Shown here piece after piece: positions 1 through 9,824 of a stretch of 64,000 nt of DNA. The translations under genes were made by a program, and so were the position numbers. The notes beneath the pieces are model-generated. The model saw only the letters and a list, made by a program, of their open reading frames with translations. It had not been told where the DNA came from and ran no database searches. Source of the stretch: Devosia naphthalenivorans (GTDB lineage Bacteria > Pseudomonadota > Alphaproteobacteria > Rhizobiales > Devosiaceae); assembly GCF_003056355.1 (NCBI RefSeq), contig NZ_PYVW01000015.1, positions 62,001 through 126,000 of the forward strand. Direction: 5' to 3'. Within the stretch, counting starts at the first letter, position 1. Every line of letters begins with the position of its first letter.

Positions 1-1
1 T

Positions 2-490
2 CTGCGCATCCCCTACCCCGTCTGGGTCTTCATTTTCGTGGCCATCATCGGCTGGGTGCTGATGAACCGCACGGCGTTCGGCCGCTATTGCATGGCCATC
101 GGGTCGAACGAACACGTGGCGCGCTACTCGGCGATCAAGGTCGACCGCGTCAAGACAGCGACCTATATCCTGCAGGGCCTCTGCGTATCGCTCGCCACCA
201 TCATCTATGTGCCGCGCTTGGGTTCGGCCTCGGCGGCGACTGGGGTGCTGTGGGAGCTGGAAGCCATCGCTGCAGTGATCATCGGCGGTACCATGCTCAA
301 GGGCGGCTTCGGCCGGGTGGGCGGAACCGTCATCGGCGCGCTGATACTGACGGCCATCGGCAATATTCTGAACCTGACCGAGATCATCTCCAACTATCTC
401 AACGGAGCGGTGCAGGGTGTCATCATCGTCGCAGCGGTTTACCTGCAGCGCGGTTCGCTGCGCGCGGGGCGCAAGAAGGCGGCGGAATAA
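2..490 (+). CDS. Sugar ABC transporter permease, C-terminal part (truncated by window edge)
   Basis: The frame is open from base 2, so the N-terminal half lies outside the window. The visible part has several hydrophobic segments and ends in a basic tail, as in the RbsC-type (BPD_transp_2) permeases of ribose-class importers. The segment around residues 75-110 is rich in Gly ([17 protein letters not shown]), a region typical of this family just before the last membrane helices. It precedes a periplasmic sugar-binding protein by about 80 bases, so both belong to one importer whose ATPase is presumably upstream. The substrate cannot be read from this fragment. Confidence 0.85.
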   Translation: MRIPYPVWVFIFVAIIGWVLMNRTAFGRYCMAIGSNEHVARYSAIKVDRVKTATYILQGLCVSLATIIYVPRLGSASAATGVLWELEAIAAVIIGGTMLKGGFGRVGGTVIGALILTAIGNILNLTEIISNYLNGAVQGVIIVAAVYLQRGSLRAGRKKAAE

Positions 491-572
491 GTTTCAACAA
501 TTCACGCCCGACACCGGGCGGGATAGTCGGCGCCGCGGAGCGACGCCAAATTTGGTAGGGAGGATTTTACAT

Positions 573-1523
573 ATGTCTTTGAAGGCAATTGCACTGGGCC
601 TGCTGGCGACCAGCGCGCTGGTCGGCGGCGCCGTGGCGCAGGACGAGCAGATCAAGATCGGCGTTTCCATTCCAGCCGCAACGCACGGCTTCATGGGTGG
701 CCTGAACTGGCATGCCCAGGAAGCCGAGAAGCGCCTGGAAGCGGCTCATCCAAACATCGATCTCATCATTGTCACCGCTGATGGCCCGGATGACCAGGCC
801 AGCGATCTCGAGGATCTGGTCTCGGTGCAACAGATCAACGCCCTTGTCGTGCTGCCGTTCGAATCCGAGCCGCTGACCGAGCCGGTCCGCGCCGTCAAGG
901 AAGCCGGTGCGTTCATCACCGTGGTTGACCGCGGCCTGACCGACCCGTCGATCCAGGACATCTATGTCTCGGGCAACAACACCGAAATGGGCGTGAATTC
1001 GGCCGAGTACATCAAGAGCCGCCTGACGGAAGGCGACAACATCGTCATCCTGCGCGGTATTCCGACCGTGCTCGACACCGAACGCTTCGACGCCTTCATG
1101 GGCGCCATTGAAGGAAGCGGCATCAACGTTCTCGATGACGAATTCGCCAACTGGAATCGCGATGACGGCTTTGAAGTGATGCAGGACTTCCTGTCGCGCT
1201 TCCCCGACATCGACGCTGTCTGGGCGCAGGACGACGACATCACCCTGGGTGTTGTCGAAGCCATCAAGCAGGCCGGACGTGAAAGTGAGATGTTCGTTGT
1301 CGGCGGCGCCGGCATGAAGGAAATCATCAAGGGCGTCATGGATGGCGACGCTTTGGTGCCGGTCGACGTGCTGTATTCGCCGGCACAGATCGCAACCGCC
1401 ATGGACGTGACCGTTGCACACTACACCTCCAACGGTCCGGTCACCGGCACCTATATCCTTGGCGCTCCGCTGATCACCCAGGAAAATGCCGAAGACTTCT
1501 ACTTCCCCGACAGCCCGTTCTGA
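573..1523 (+). CDS. Periplasmic sugar-binding protein of ABC importer (Peripla_BP_4 type)
   Basis: A 316-residue protein with a Sec signal peptide (MSLKAIALGLLATSALVGGAVAQ) followed by a mature chain that starts IKIGVSIPAATHGF, the usual first strand of ribose/galactose-class binding proteins. The start is set by a strong GTAGGGAGGA ribosome site 10 bases upstream; a longer frame reading from base 417 would run back into the permease gene. It is the last gene of the importer unit and is followed by a good terminator. It probably delivers a monosaccharide or polyol to the permease encoded just before it. The exact substrate is unknown. Confidence 0.88.
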   Translation: MSLKAIALGLLATSALVGGAVAQDEQIKIGVSIPAATHGFMGGLNWHAQEAEKRLEAAHPNIDLIIVTADGPDDQASDLEDLVSVQQINALVVLPFESEPLTEPVRAVKEAGAFITVVDRGLTDPSIQDIYVSGNNTEMGVNSAEYIKSRLTEGDNIVILRGIPTVLDTERFDAFMGAIEGSGINVLDDEFANWNRDDGFEVMQDFLSRFPDIDAVWAQDDDITLGVVEAIKQAGRESEMFVVGGAGMKEIIKGVMDGDALVPVDVLYSPAQIATAMDVTVAHYTSNGPVTGTYILGAPLITQENAEDFYFPDSPF

Positions 1524-1541
1524 TCGGCTAGTGATATCGGC

Positions 1542-1573
1542 AAGGGGCGCCCATGTGGCGCCCTTTGTTTTTG
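1542..1573 (+). terminator. Rho-independent terminator after the sugar-binding protein gene
   Basis: GGGCGCC (1545-1551) pairs perfectly with GGCGCCC (1557-1563) around a CATGT loop, followed by TTTGTTTTTG. It ends the sugar importer transcript and separates it from the cobalamin genes 34 bases further on. Confidence 0.88.
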
Positions 1574-1606
1574 TGCCAAGCCCGAAATGGGGTAAACACA
1601 TAACCC

Positions 1607-2767
1607 ATGTCCGTCGCCCTGCCCATCACTGCCCTGCCCTTTGCCCGTCGCGGCGCCTGCCCGTCGCTGGATGAGCCGATGTTAACCGGCGATGGCTTTT
1701 TGGCGCGCGTACGGATTGTCGGCGGATGCCTTAGTCCGGCGCAGCTGGAAGCGATTGCCCAGCAGGCGCAGCGGCATGGCAATGGCCTGCTGGAAATCAC
1801 TGCTCGCGGCAACCTTCAGGTTCGTGGGCTGACCGAGTCATCGCGCAGACTTTTTGCCGTGGCGGTCAGGGGCATAATCGAGGTCGAATCCGGTCTCGTC
1901 GTTGAAACGCCGCCGCTGGCTGGAGATGATCCGAGCGAGATCAGCGATCCACGACCTTTGGCCGCAGCCATCCGCGACATTTCCCAGCCCTTTGCCCGAT
2001 ATCTCGGCCCCAAGGTTACTGTTGTCGTGGATGGCGCTGGCCAGATCGGCCTTGCTGGCCTGAAAGCTGATGTTCGTATTGTGGCTATGGCTTCCGACCG
2101 CTGGGCGCTGTCAGTGGCCGATGGTGGGGCAGTGGAACTGCATGCAAGCGAGGTCCTCAACCGCGTCTCCGCTGTCCTCCAGCAGCTTGCCGATCTCGGA
2201 TCCGCCGCCCGAGCAACGGACTTGGGTCCGGCTCAAAGGCAGCCAAGGGTCCGCGCGGCAAGCTCACCAATCGGCACTTTCACCCTTAGCGGCGGAAGCG
2301 CGAGGGGGATCGCCCTGCCTTTTGGCTCCGCAACTGCGGTCGCAATTATGTCCTTGGCGCAAACCGCAGCGCAGTTGGCCATCGCCGAACTCAGGCTGGC
2401 ACCCCATCACGGCCTGCTCGCCGTGGGCGCTAGCCCGGCATTCGTCGAACAAGCGGCGCAGCTTGGCTTTGTCACCACGGGGTCCGATCCTCGGACACGC
2501 ATCAGCGCCTGTATCGGCAGCGATGGCTGCGCTTCCGGCCATGTGCCGGCGCGTGCGATAGCAGCGCAGCTTGCGCCGCACCTCCCCGCAAACACTCACC
2601 TGCACGTGTCCGGGTGCGCCAAGGGCTGTGCCCATCCGCGCCCCGCGGATATCACCCTTGTCGGCCGCGCTGACGGCTATGGTCTTGTCATTGGCGGCAA
2701 GGCAGGCGATACGCCCGGGGCGCTGTTGCAAGCGGACCAGCTTGAGTCCTCGCTCGCCGCCCGCTAG
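1607..2767 (+). CDS. cobG: Precorrin-3B synthase (CobG)
   Basis: This 386-residue protein resembles sulfite/nitrite reductase-type hemoproteins. In the aerobic cobalamin route CobG uses O2 to turn precorrin-3A into precorrin-3B with a gamma-lactone, ready for ring contraction. The sequence shows the two Cys pairs expected for a 4Fe-4S centre: C302 and C308 (ACIGSDGCASG) and C337 and C341 (SGCAKGCAHP). The N-terminal ferredoxin-like half includes ITARGNLQVRGL, as in this superfamily. It opens a six-gene unit in which the next gene starts only 2 bases after its stop. CobG implies that the oxygen-dependent pathway is used. Confidence 0.92.
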   Translation: MSVALPITALPFARRGACPSLDEPMLTGDGFLARVRIVGGCLSPAQLEAIAQQAQRHGNGLLEITARGNLQVRGLTESSRRLFAVAVRGIIEVESGLVVETPPLAGDDPSEISDPRPLAAAIRDISQPFARYLGPKVTVVVDGAGQIGLAGLKADVRIVAMASDRWALSVADGGAVELHASEVLNRVSAVLQQLADLGSAARATDLGPAQRQPRVRAASSPIGTFTLSGGSARGIALPFGSATAVAIMSLAQTAAQLAIAELRLAPHHGLLAVGASPAFVEQAAQLGFVTTGSDPRTRISACIGSDGCASGHVPARAIAAQLAPHLPANTHLHVSGCAKGCAHPRPADITLVGRADGYGLVIGGKAGDTPGALLQADQLESSLAAR

Positions 2768-2769
2768 GG

Positions 2770-3408
2770 ATGACGATGATCACTTACGACTACATTAGGG
2801 ATGGCGACGCGATCTACGCGCAGTCCTTTGCCATCATCCGCGCCGAAGCCGATCTTTTGCATTTTTTGCCAGAAGAAGCCGAGCTTGCGGTGCGCATGAT
2901 CCATGCGGCCGGCTCTGTCGAAGCGGCCGAACATTTCGAATTTGGACCGGGGTTCGTGGCAGCGGCCCGAGCCGCGCTTGCCGGCGGCGCACCGATTTTC
3001 TGTGACGCCGAAATGGTGGCGCGTGGCGTTACTGCAGCACGTTTGCCCGCACAGAACGAAGTGATCTGCACGCTACGTGACCCGCAAACGCCAACGCTCG
3101 CGGCCGAAATCGGCAACACCCGATCCGCGGCCGCTCTGCGGCTTTGGCTGCCGCGTTTGGAAGGGTCGGTTGTTGCCATCGGCAATGCTCCCACGGCCCT
3201 TTTCTTCCTGCTCGAGCTTCTGCGCGATGGCGCGCCAAAGCCGGCAGCCATCATCGGCATGCCCGTTGGTTTCGTTGGTGCAGCAGAATCGAAAGCCGCG
3301 TTGGCAGAGCACTCCTACGGCGTTCCCTATGCCATTGTGCGTGGCCGGCTGGGTGGCTCGGCCATGACCGCTGCGGCCCTCAATGCCCTCGCGAGGCCCG
3401 GCATATGA
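2770..3408 (+). CDS. cobH: Precorrin-8X methylmutase (CobH)
   Basis: A 212-residue protein that moves the C11 methyl group of precorrin-8X to C12, giving hydrogenobyrinate. The sequence starts MITYDYIRDGDAIYAQSFAIIR and contains RMIHAAG, with the histidine that acts as the acid-base residue in this family, and ends in a Gly-rich segment (VRGRLGGSAMTAAALNALARPGI) typical of CobH/CbiC. An in-frame ATG two codons downstream (2776) is an alternative start. Its stop overlaps the cobI start as ATGA, so the two are translationally coupled. Confidence 0.92.
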   Translation: MTMITYDYIRDGDAIYAQSFAIIRAEADLLHFLPEEAELAVRMIHAAGSVEAAEHFEFGPGFVAAARAALAGGAPIFCDAEMVARGVTAARLPAQNEVICTLRDPQTPTLAAEIGNTRSAAALRLWLPRLEGSVVAIGNAPTALFFLLELLRDGAPKPAAIIGMPVGFVGAAESKAALAEHSYGVPYAIVRGRLGGSAMTAAALNALARPGI

Positions 3409-4127
3409 GCGGCAAGCTAATCGGCGTCGGCACCGGCCCTGGCGATCCGGAACTCCTCACCCTCAAGGCGGTGCGGGCCATCGAAGCGGCCGATGTGGTG
3501 GCCTATTTCGCCAAGCAGGGCAATCCAAGCAATGCCCGCAGGATTGTGGCCGATCTCATCACCAGCCAGCATGAGGAAGAACTCGGCTATCCCGTGACGA
3601 CCGAGATTCATCGCCACGACGAGCGCTACAAAAGCGCCACCGCCGATTTTTACGCACAAGCCGCCGAGCGCGTTGCGCTGCATCTCGATCAAGGCCGCAC
3701 CGTCGCCGTCCTCAGCGAAGGCGATCCGCTGTTTTATGGCAGCTACATGCACATCCATGTTCGGCTGGCCCACCGTTATCCCACCGAGGTCATCCCTGGC
3801 ATTACCGCCATGTCCGGCTGCTGGTCGCAGGCCGGTCTGCCGCTGGTGCAGGGGGACGACGTCCTGTCCGTGCTGCCCGGCACGCTCGAGCAGGAAGACC
3901 TTGCAGCACGGCTCGGCAACCAGGGCGGCGCCGTCATCATGAAAGTCGGGCGCAATCTAGGAAAAATCCGCCGGGCCGTTGCTGCTGCCGGCCGGCTCGA
4001 CAGCGCCGTCTATGTCGAGCGCGGCACCATGGCGAACGGACACTCAATCCCCCTTGCTGACAAGACCGACGATATCGCGCCCTATTTCGCGCTGGTGTTG
4101 GTGCCCGGCTGGAGCACGCGGCCATGA
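3405..4127 (+). CDS. cobI: Precorrin-2 C20-methyltransferase (CobI)
   Basis: A 240-residue tetrapyrrole methylase that uses S-adenosylmethionine to methylate precorrin-2 at C20, forming precorrin-3A. The N-terminal motif GVGTGPGDPELLTLKAVRAI is the SAM-dependent tetrapyrrole methylase signature, and LSEGDPLFYGSYMHI is the second family motif. The start at 3405 overlaps the cobH stop (ATGA). The open frame extends upstream to 3144, but that part lies inside cobH and lacks family similarity. It overlaps cobJ by four bases. Confidence 0.93.
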   Translation: MSGKLIGVGTGPGDPELLTLKAVRAIEAADVVAYFAKQGNPSNARRIVADLITSQHEEELGYPVTTEIHRHDERYKSATADFYAQAAERVALHLDQGRTVAVLSEGDPLFYGSYMHIHVRLAHRYPTEVIPGITAMSGCWSQAGLPLVQGDDVLSVLPGTLEQEDLAARLGNQGGAVIMKVGRNLGKIRRAVAAAGRLDSAVYVERGTMANGHSIPLADKTDDIAPYFALVLVPGWSTRP

Positions 4128-4885
4128 CGGGTAGGCTGGTCGTTGTGGGCACGGGGCCGGGCAATCCTGACCAGACGACCCCGGAGGCGCTGGCCGCCAT
4201 TGCCGCCTCGCATGTATTCTTCGGCTACGGCCCCTATCTCGACCGGCTGACGCTCCGCGACGATCAGCGCCGCGTCGCCTCCGACAATCGCGAAGAACTG
4301 TCCCGCGCCAAGGATGCGCTGCATACGGCGGCATCGGGTGAGAAGGTGTGCGTCGTGTCCGGCGGCGATCCCGGTGTTTTTGCCATGGCCGCCGCGATCT
4401 GCGAGGCAATCGAAGCTGGGCCGCCCGCTTGGCGCTCGGTGGATTTGCATATCGTGCCCGGCGTCACCGCCATGCTGGCCGTCGCCGCACGAGCCGGCGC
4501 ACCGCTGGGGCATGATTTCTGCGCGGTGTCGCTGTCCGACAACCTGAAACCCTGGACGATCATCGAAGCACGCCTGCGCGCTGTGGCGAGCGCGGGGTTT
4601 GTGATCGCGCTCTACAACCCCATCTCCAAGGCGCGTCCCTGGCAGCTGGGCACGGCTTTCGCCATCCTGCGCGAGGTTTTGCCGTGGTCGACGCCGGTGA
4701 TCTTCGGGCGCGCTGCCGGCCGGCCCGATGAATCCACGACGGTCATGACCTTGGCGGAGGCCGATCCCGCGCGCGCCGACATGGCGACCTGCGTCATCAT
4801 CGGCTCGCCGGAGACGCGGGTTATCGAGCGCGAGAACCTGCCGCCGCTGGTGTATTCTCCGCGCTCCATCGGTGAAAAACCGTGA
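4124..4885 (+). CDS. cobJ: Precorrin-3B C17-methyltransferase (CobJ)
   Basis: A 253-residue SAM-dependent methylase that methylates C17 and drives ring contraction of precorrin-3B to precorrin-4. It has the family signature VVGTGPGNPDQTTPEALAAI at its N terminus and VVSGGDPGVFAMA near residue 80. ALYNPISKARPWQL, near residue 165, is characteristic of CobJ/CbiH. It overlaps cobI (ATGA) and cobL (GTGA). In many alphaproteobacteria cobK follows cobJ; here cobL follows directly. Confidence 0.93.
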   Translation: MTGRLVVVGTGPGNPDQTTPEALAAIAASHVFFGYGPYLDRLTLRDDQRRVASDNREELSRAKDALHTAASGEKVCVVSGGDPGVFAMAAAICEAIEAGPPAWRSVDLHIVPGVTAMLAVAARAGAPLGHDFCAVSLSDNLKPWTIIEARLRAVASAGFVIALYNPISKARPWQLGTAFAILREVLPWSTPVIFGRAAGRPDESTTVMTLAEADPARADMATCVIIGSPETRVIERENLPPLVYSPRSIGEKP

Positions 4886-6087
4886 GCTGGCTCACTATTG
4901 TCGGTATTGGCGAGGATGGACTAGTCGGCTTGGGTGAGGCTGCGAGAGGCGCCATTTCAAGCGCCGAGTTCGTCTTCGGCGGCGCGCGCCATCTGGAGCT
5001 TGCCGCCGCGGCAATCAAGGGCGAACCGCGGGCCTGGGTCACTCCTTTCAGCGAGTCCGTCGATGCTATCCTGGCGCTCAAGGGTCGCAAGGTGTGCGTG
5101 CTCGCCTCAGGGGATCCGTTCCATCACGGCGTCGGGGCAACGCTGAGCCGCCATGTGGATGCCAGCCAGATGCGGGTTTTCCCGCACCCCTCCTCGTTCA
5201 GCCTCGCGGCCGCGCGGTTGGGATGGCCGCTGCAGGACATCGCCACCCTTTCGCTGCATGGCCGTCCGCTTGATCTGATCCGTCCACATCTACACCCCGG
5301 CGCCCGCATATTGGCGCTTACTTCGGATGAGCATGGTCCTGCAGCACTGGCGCAGCTGCTTGTTGAAGCGGGGTTCGGCATTTCCATTGTCACCGTTCTC
5401 GAGGCGCTGGGCGGGCCGGACGAGAAAATCCGCTCCGGGGTGGCCATGAGCTTTGATCTGGCCGACATCGATCCGCTCAACATCTGCGCCATCAGCGTCG
5501 TCGCGCTGCCCGGCGCACGCGTGCTGCCGTTTGCCCCCGGTTTGGACGATGACTTCTTCGAGCATGACGGCCAAATTACCAAGCGCGAGGTGCGCGCGCT
5601 GACACTTTCTTCGCTGGCACCCCGTTTAGGCGAAACCCTGTGGGACATCGGAGCTGGCTCGGGTTCCGTGGCCATTGAATGGATGCTGGCCCATCCGAGC
5701 CTACGGGCAATCGCCATTGAGTCCAATCCGGAGCGCGCGGCCCGGATTTCACGGAACGCGGGACAGTTTGGCGTACCTCACCTACAGATCGCAATCGGAA
5801 AGGCACCTGAGGCGCTCGCTGATCTGCCAGCGCCGCATGCGATCTTTATTGGCGGCGGCGGGACCGATCCTGGCGTGCTGGATGCGGCTATTGCGGCGTT
5901 GCGGCCGGGCGGCCGGCTGGTTGCCAATGCGGTGACGCTGGAACTGGAAGCACTGCTCCTCGCGCGCCACGCCGACCTGGGGGGCAGTCTCACACGCATT
6001 GCGGTCAGCCGCGCCGGTGCGGTGGGGACGATGACCGGCTGGCGGCCGGCCATGCCGATCATGCAATGGGTTTGGGTGAAGTCATGA
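4882..6087 (+). CDS. cobL: Precorrin-6Y C5,15-methyltransferase, decarboxylating (CobL)
   Basis: A 401-residue two-domain enzyme that methylates C5 and C15 of precorrin-6B and removes the C12 acetate carboxyl. Residues 1-200 form the CbiE-like tetrapyrrole methylase domain ([20 protein letters not shown]). The C-terminal half is the CbiT-like class I methyltransferase, with the SAM loop [13 protein letters not shown] followed by [11 protein letters not shown]. It starts with GTG overlapping the cobJ stop. Length matches other fused CobL proteins. Confidence 0.93.
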   Translation: MSWLTIVGIGEDGLVGLGEAARGAISSAEFVFGGARHLELAAAAIKGEPRAWVTPFSESVDAILALKGRKVCVLASGDPFHHGVGATLSRHVDASQMRVFPHPSSFSLAAARLGWPLQDIATLSLHGRPLDLIRPHLHPGARILALTSDEHGPAALAQLLVEAGFGISIVTVLEALGGPDEKIRSGVAMSFDLADIDPLNICAISVVALPGARVLPFAPGLDDDFFEHDGQITKREVRALTLSSLAPRLGETLWDIGAGSGSVAIEWMLAHPSLRAIAIESNPERAARISRNAGQFGVPHLQIAIGKAPEALADLPAPHAIFIGGGGTDPGVLDAAIAALRPGGRLVANAVTLELEALLLARHADLGGSLTRIAVSRAGAVGTMTGWRPAMPIMQWVWVKS

Positions 6088-6842
6088 CGGTTCACTTCAT
6101 CGGCGCTGGTCCAGGCGCTGCAGATCTCATCACCGTGCGGGGCATGAAGCTGCTCGGGGCATGTCCGGTTTGCCTTTATGCGGGCTCCATCGTGCCGCCG
6201 GAGATGCTGGCGTGGTGCTCGCCGGGTACGCGACTGGTCGACACCGCGCCAATGTCGCTTGATGAGATCGAAGCGGAGTACCGCAAAGCCCATGCCGCCG
6301 GGGAGGACGTTGCGCGCCTTCATTCGGGGGATCTTTCGGTGTGGAGCGCCGTGGCCGAACAGATGCGACGCCTCGATGCGCTCGATATTCCCTATACGCT
6401 GACGCCCGGCGTCCCCGCCTTCGCGGCCGCGGCGGCGGCACTGGGTCGTGAGTTGACCATCCCCACACAGGCACAGAGCCTGGTGCTGACGCGCGTGTCC
6501 GGCCGGGCTTCACCCATGCCCGAGCGCGAAACGCTGGCCGGTTTCGGCGCGACGGGTGCGACGCTTGCCATTCATTTGGCGATCCATGCGCTGGATCAGG
6601 TCGTGGCCGAACTCACTCCCCTCTATGGCGCCGATTGTCCGGTTGCGATTGTCTTTCATGCGTCATGGCCGGACGAGAAAATCATCCGCGGCACGCTCGC
6701 CGATATAGCCGAGCGCTTTGCTGCCGATCCGGTGGAGCGCACCGCGATCATCTTTGTCGGCCATGGCTTGGGCGCTGCGGATTTCCGCGAGAGCTCGCTC
6801 TACGATCCCGACTATCAGCGCCGCTTCCGCGACCGTCGCTAG
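6084..6842 (+). CDS. cobM: Precorrin-4 C11-methyltransferase (CobM)
   Basis: A 252-residue SAM-dependent methylase that methylates precorrin-4 at C11 to give precorrin-5. The N terminus [19 protein letters not shown] is the family signature, and [11 protein letters not shown] is the second motif. I chose ATG 6084, which overlaps the cobL stop as ATGA like the other junctions in this operon; an ATG six codons upstream lies inside cobL. Its stop shares the palindrome CTAG with the convergent opgC stop, so the two genes meet with a 4-base overlap and no room for a terminator between them. Confidence 0.92.
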   Translation: MTVHFIGAGPGAADLITVRGMKLLGACPVCLYAGSIVPPEMLAWCSPGTRLVDTAPMSLDEIEAEYRKAHAAGEDVARLHSGDLSVWSAVAEQMRRLDALDIPYTLTPGVPAFAAAAAALGRELTIPTQAQSLVLTRVSGRASPMPERETLAGFGATGATLAIHLAIHALDQVVAELTPLYGADCPVAIVFHASWPDEKIIRGTLADIAERFAADPVERTAIIFVGHGLGAADFRESSLYDPDYQRRFRDRR

Positions 6843-8062
6843 GCTGGCTTGGCGCGGGAGATTTCCTGCGTCCTGGTCAGGGCCCAGGCAAGTCCGACCA
6901 GCAGCAATATGCCGGTTCCGAGCATTAGTCCGTCGGCGAAGAAGTCAGCTTCGCTCCTTGTGCGGGCGGCCTGGAGGAACATGCTCATAACCGTGCCGGT
7001 GGCGAATATCGCGAGGCCCTGCCGTCCCATCAGGCGTAGGGGTGCGGCGGCGGCGGAACTCGCAAGGGTGCGCATCAGCGGCCAGTTCGAGAGCACGTAA
7101 AATAGCGCAAAGGCGTGCAACAGGCGCGGCAGCGACAGGAAGGTCTTGTCGAACCAGGTGATGTAGAACGGCACCCCTGCCCCGCTCAGCCAGCCCATGG
7201 CGCCGTTCATGAACTTGCCCACGGGCGGGATTTTCATCCACATCAGGGTGAACACGAGCATGCCGATGGCAAGGCCCATCAGCAGGCGCGAATAGGGCAC
7301 GAAACTTTGGCCCACCTTCATGGCCATGCCAGAGAGCAGGCCGATGATGAACAGCAATTGCCAGGAAAACGGATTAAAGAACCAGCCGCCCGGATTGGGA
7401 AAGGCCGGCAGGTTCAGACGTAACTGACCAGCAATGACCCATAGCGCCAGCGAAGCTAGTGCCACCCGCACGGGCCAGCGCAACCCGGCGAGGATCACGA
7501 ATGGCGTCGCCAACAGCAGGCTCATATAGAGCGGCAGGATGTTGAGATAGCCTAGTTGGTGGGTTAGCAGCGGAATGCCGACGAGGCTGCTCAGCGGCTT
7601 CTGGAAGATCGGCGCCAGATTGTTCTTGGTGAGCACCTCGGTGAAGCCGAACCACCTCGCGGCGCCCGCGAAGATGGCGAGGCACAGCATGGTGATGACG
7701 ATATGGACGAAATATAGCTGGCGCGCGCGGGCCCAGACCTTCGCGGTGGCGGCCCACAGATTGCCCTGGCGGAAGCGGTTGGAATAGGCCAAGCCCGCCG
7801 CCACACCGGACATGAATACGAAGGCTTCCGCCGCGTCGGAGAAGCCGAAATTGCGGTTGGTGAAGTTCTCGTAGAATGTGCCGGGCACGTGGTTGATGAA
7901 GATCATCACCAGCGCCAGGCCGCGGAACATGTCGAGCCGTTCGTCCCGGCCGCCGGGGACGATGGTGGCACCGGCAGGTTGAGTTGGCGCCCAAAGCTGC
8001 CGCAGCCAGTTCGTGCTGGGAACGGTTGCCGTGCGGTACAGCGCGGTTTCAGGCAGGGACAT
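6839..8062 (-). CDS. opgC: OpgC-type glucan succinyltransferase, membrane acyltransferase
   Basis: A 407-residue polytopic membrane protein of the OpgC family, which adds succinyl groups to osmoregulated periplasmic glucans. The characteristic N-terminal block is [21 protein letters not shown], followed by [19 protein letters not shown] and about ten hydrophobic segments. The start overlaps the end of opgH by 14 bases, so it is the last gene of the opg operon. Succinylation of the backbone is inferred from the family, not from residues I can verify. Confidence 0.85.
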   Translation of the reverse strand: MSLPETALYRTATVPSTNWLRQLWAPTQPAGATIVPGGRDERLDMFRGLALVMIFINHVPGTFYENFTNRNFGFSDAAEAFVFMSGVAAGLAYSNRFRQGNLWAATAKVWARARQLYFVHIVITMLCLAIFAGAARWFGFTEVLTKNNLAPIFQKPLSSLVGIPLLTHQLGYLNILPLYMSLLLATPFVILAGLRWPVRVALASLALWVIAGQLRLNLPAFPNPGGWFFNPFSWQLLFIIGLLSGMAMKVGQSFVPYSRLLMGLAIGMLVFTLMWMKIPPVGKFMNGAMGWLSGAGVPFYITWFDKTFLSLPRLLHAFALFYVLSNWPLMRTLASSAAAAPLRLMGRQGLAIFATGTVMSMFLQAARTRSEADFFADGLMLGTGILLLVGLAWALTRTQEISRAKPA

Positions 8063-9809
8063 AGCTTGGCGTCCTGATCGTTACCGGCTCCAGTGACACG
8101 TCCGGCAAGGTCCAGTGCGCCATGATGTTCTGATATTCCTTCACCACGGGCGGAGGATCGATCTCGAGATCGGTCCGGAATACCTGCGGCAGGCTTTCGC
8201 TGCGGGGCGGCCGCGAACTGAACGAGATCAGAAGCGGCGCGAAAATGGCGGGCAGCATGGCCGGCGCCACCCACAGCGCGATGTTGGGGGCAAATAGGAT
8301 TGTGCCACCGAGTGTCACGAGGCCAAGCCCCATGACCCACCAGCTGGCGCGGAACGCGACATCCAGATTGATCCAGTTTTGTCCGCGCTGTGTTGCGGGC
8401 CAGCCGCCATCGAGCCCGAGCAGCACCTGCGCCACGGACCGCGTTTGCAGCAGCAGCATGACTGGCGCAAGCACGGTGGAAAAAGCGATTTCGCAGACCA
8501 CCGAGGCGACCGCACGCAGATTGCCGCCGAAGCGCTTGTTGCGGCCGTCGAATGCGCCACGCAGCAGGATCAGGAACTTGGGAAGCACCAGCACGATCGC
8601 CACGGCCCCACCGAGCACCCACATGTCGATACTCTCGTCACGGAAGCGCGAAAACCATGAGGGTTGGTCGGGAAATATGGCGGCGAAGATGCTCGCCGTC
8701 ATCAGCAGCAGCCAGAGTGGCGAGGCCAAATAAGCCATGATGCCCTGAACGAAAGTGAAGCGGCTCCAGAACTTGAGGCCGGGTGCGCCGACGAGGCGCC
8801 GGTGCTGCAGATTGCCCTGGCACCAGCGGCGGTCGCGCTTGGCGTACTCGATGAGGTTTTCGGGACCCTCCTCGAACGAGCCTTCAAGATCGGGATCAAC
8901 GATCACCTTCCAGCCGGCGCGCGACAAAAGCGCCGCCTCGACATAGTCGTGGCTCAGGATATGGCCGCCAAAGGGAGGCTTCCCCGAGAGTTCTGGCAGA
9001 CCGCAGCTTGCAGCAAAAGCCTTCATGCGGACTATGGCGTTATGGCCCCAATAGGGTCCGTCCCAGCCCTGCATCAGCGACGCGCCACGCGCGAAGCTGG
9101 GCGACAGATAGCTGGCGGAAAACTGCATGGTGCGGCCGAACAGCGTGCGCGCGTGAATAACCTTGGGCACGGTCTGCAGCAGCCCGAGCTTGGGGTCATT
9201 GTCCATGCGGCGCGCCATTTCGCCGATGGTCTCGCCGGACATCAGGCTGTCGGCATCGAGGATCACGGCATAGTCGTAGGCGCCGCCGGAGCGGTTGACG
9301 AAATCCTCAATATTGCCGGCCTTGCGCCCGACATTGCGCTCGCGGCGGCGATAAAAAATGCGGCCTTGGCTCATCGGCTCGCGCAACAGATGCTCGAACC
9401 AGACGGCTTCCTGCGTCGCAGCCTCAAGCGATTGGGTATCGGACAGAACTGCGACGTGAAAACGCTCGGCAATGCCCAAGCCGACCAGGCTGCGGTTCAT
9501 TGCGGCAATACGGGCAAATGTCTGTGCCGGGTCCTCGTTGTAGATGGGAACAAGGATCGCCGTCATGCCGCGCGGCGTGGCCCGTGGATCGAAGCGCAGC
9601 GTGCGGGCCGGCGTGAAAACACCCATAACCGCAGCCGCACCGCCCCAGACGAGCCAAAACCCGCTCAGCACGACGAGGCCGGCGCGGAACAGGTCGAGCG
9701 CAGTCAGCCCGTTCTCGCCGGTGAAGCGTAGAAAAAGATAGCCTCCGCCAGCGCTCAGCAGGAGCGCTACGAGCAAGGCGGCGGCGCGGATAATATAGGC
9801 CCGGTTCAT
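8049..9809 (-). CDS. opgH: Periplasmic glucan glucosyltransferase (OpgH/MdoH)
   Basis: This 586-residue inner-membrane family 2 glycosyltransferase polymerises glucose from UDP-glucose into the periplasmic glucan backbone. Two N-terminal membrane segments (to about residue 65) precede the catalytic domain: ILVPIYNEDP, the DAD motif in VILDADSLMSGE (about 185), and RRWCQGN (about 330), which is the Q/RxxRW-type acceptor-site motif. Four or more C-terminal membrane helices follow. It is shorter than the enterobacterial enzyme (about 850), as usual in alphaproteobacteria. It sits 15 bases after a small ORF and overlaps opgC. Confidence 0.92.
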   Translation of the reverse strand: MNRAYIIRAAALLVALLLSAGGGYLFLRFTGENGLTALDLFRAGLVVLSGFWLVWGGAAAVMGVFTPARTLRFDPRATPRGMTAILVPIYNEDPAQTFARIAAMNRSLVGLGIAERFHVAVLSDTQSLEAATQEAVWFEHLLREPMSQGRIFYRRRERNVGRKAGNIEDFVNRSGGAYDYAVILDADSLMSGETIGEMARRMDNDPKLGLLQTVPKVIHARTLFGRTMQFSASYLSPSFARGASLMQGWDGPYWGHNAIVRMKAFAASCGLPELSGKPPFGGHILSHDYVEAALLSRAGWKVIVDPDLEGSFEEGPENLIEYAKRDRRWCQGNLQHRRLVGAPGLKFWSRFTFVQGIMAYLASPLWLLLMTASIFAAIFPDQPSWFSRFRDESIDMWVLGGAVAIVLVLPKFLILLRGAFDGRNKRFGGNLRAVASVVCEIAFSTVLAPVMLLLQTRSVAQVLLGLDGGWPATQRGQNWINLDVAFRASWWVMGLGLVTLGGTILFAPNIALWVAPAMLPAIFAPLLISFSSRPPRSESLPQVFRTDLEIDPPPVVKEYQNIMAHWTLPDVSLEPVTIRTPSYVPA

Positions 9810-9824
9810 GGATATGATACCAGC

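Noticed and set aside
567..1601. 344-codon minus-strand frame across the sugar-binding protein gene
   Set aside because: Shadow of the binding-protein gene; it also runs through the terminator.
1524..1606. Possible cobalamin riboswitch before cobG
   Set aside because: The interval is only 83 bases, is largely a terminator, and shows no B12-box sequence.
8664..9731. 355-codon open frame on the plus strand inside opgH
   Set aside because: Antisense shadow of a well-supported gene, with no domain similarity; long reverse frames are expected in high-G+C DNA.
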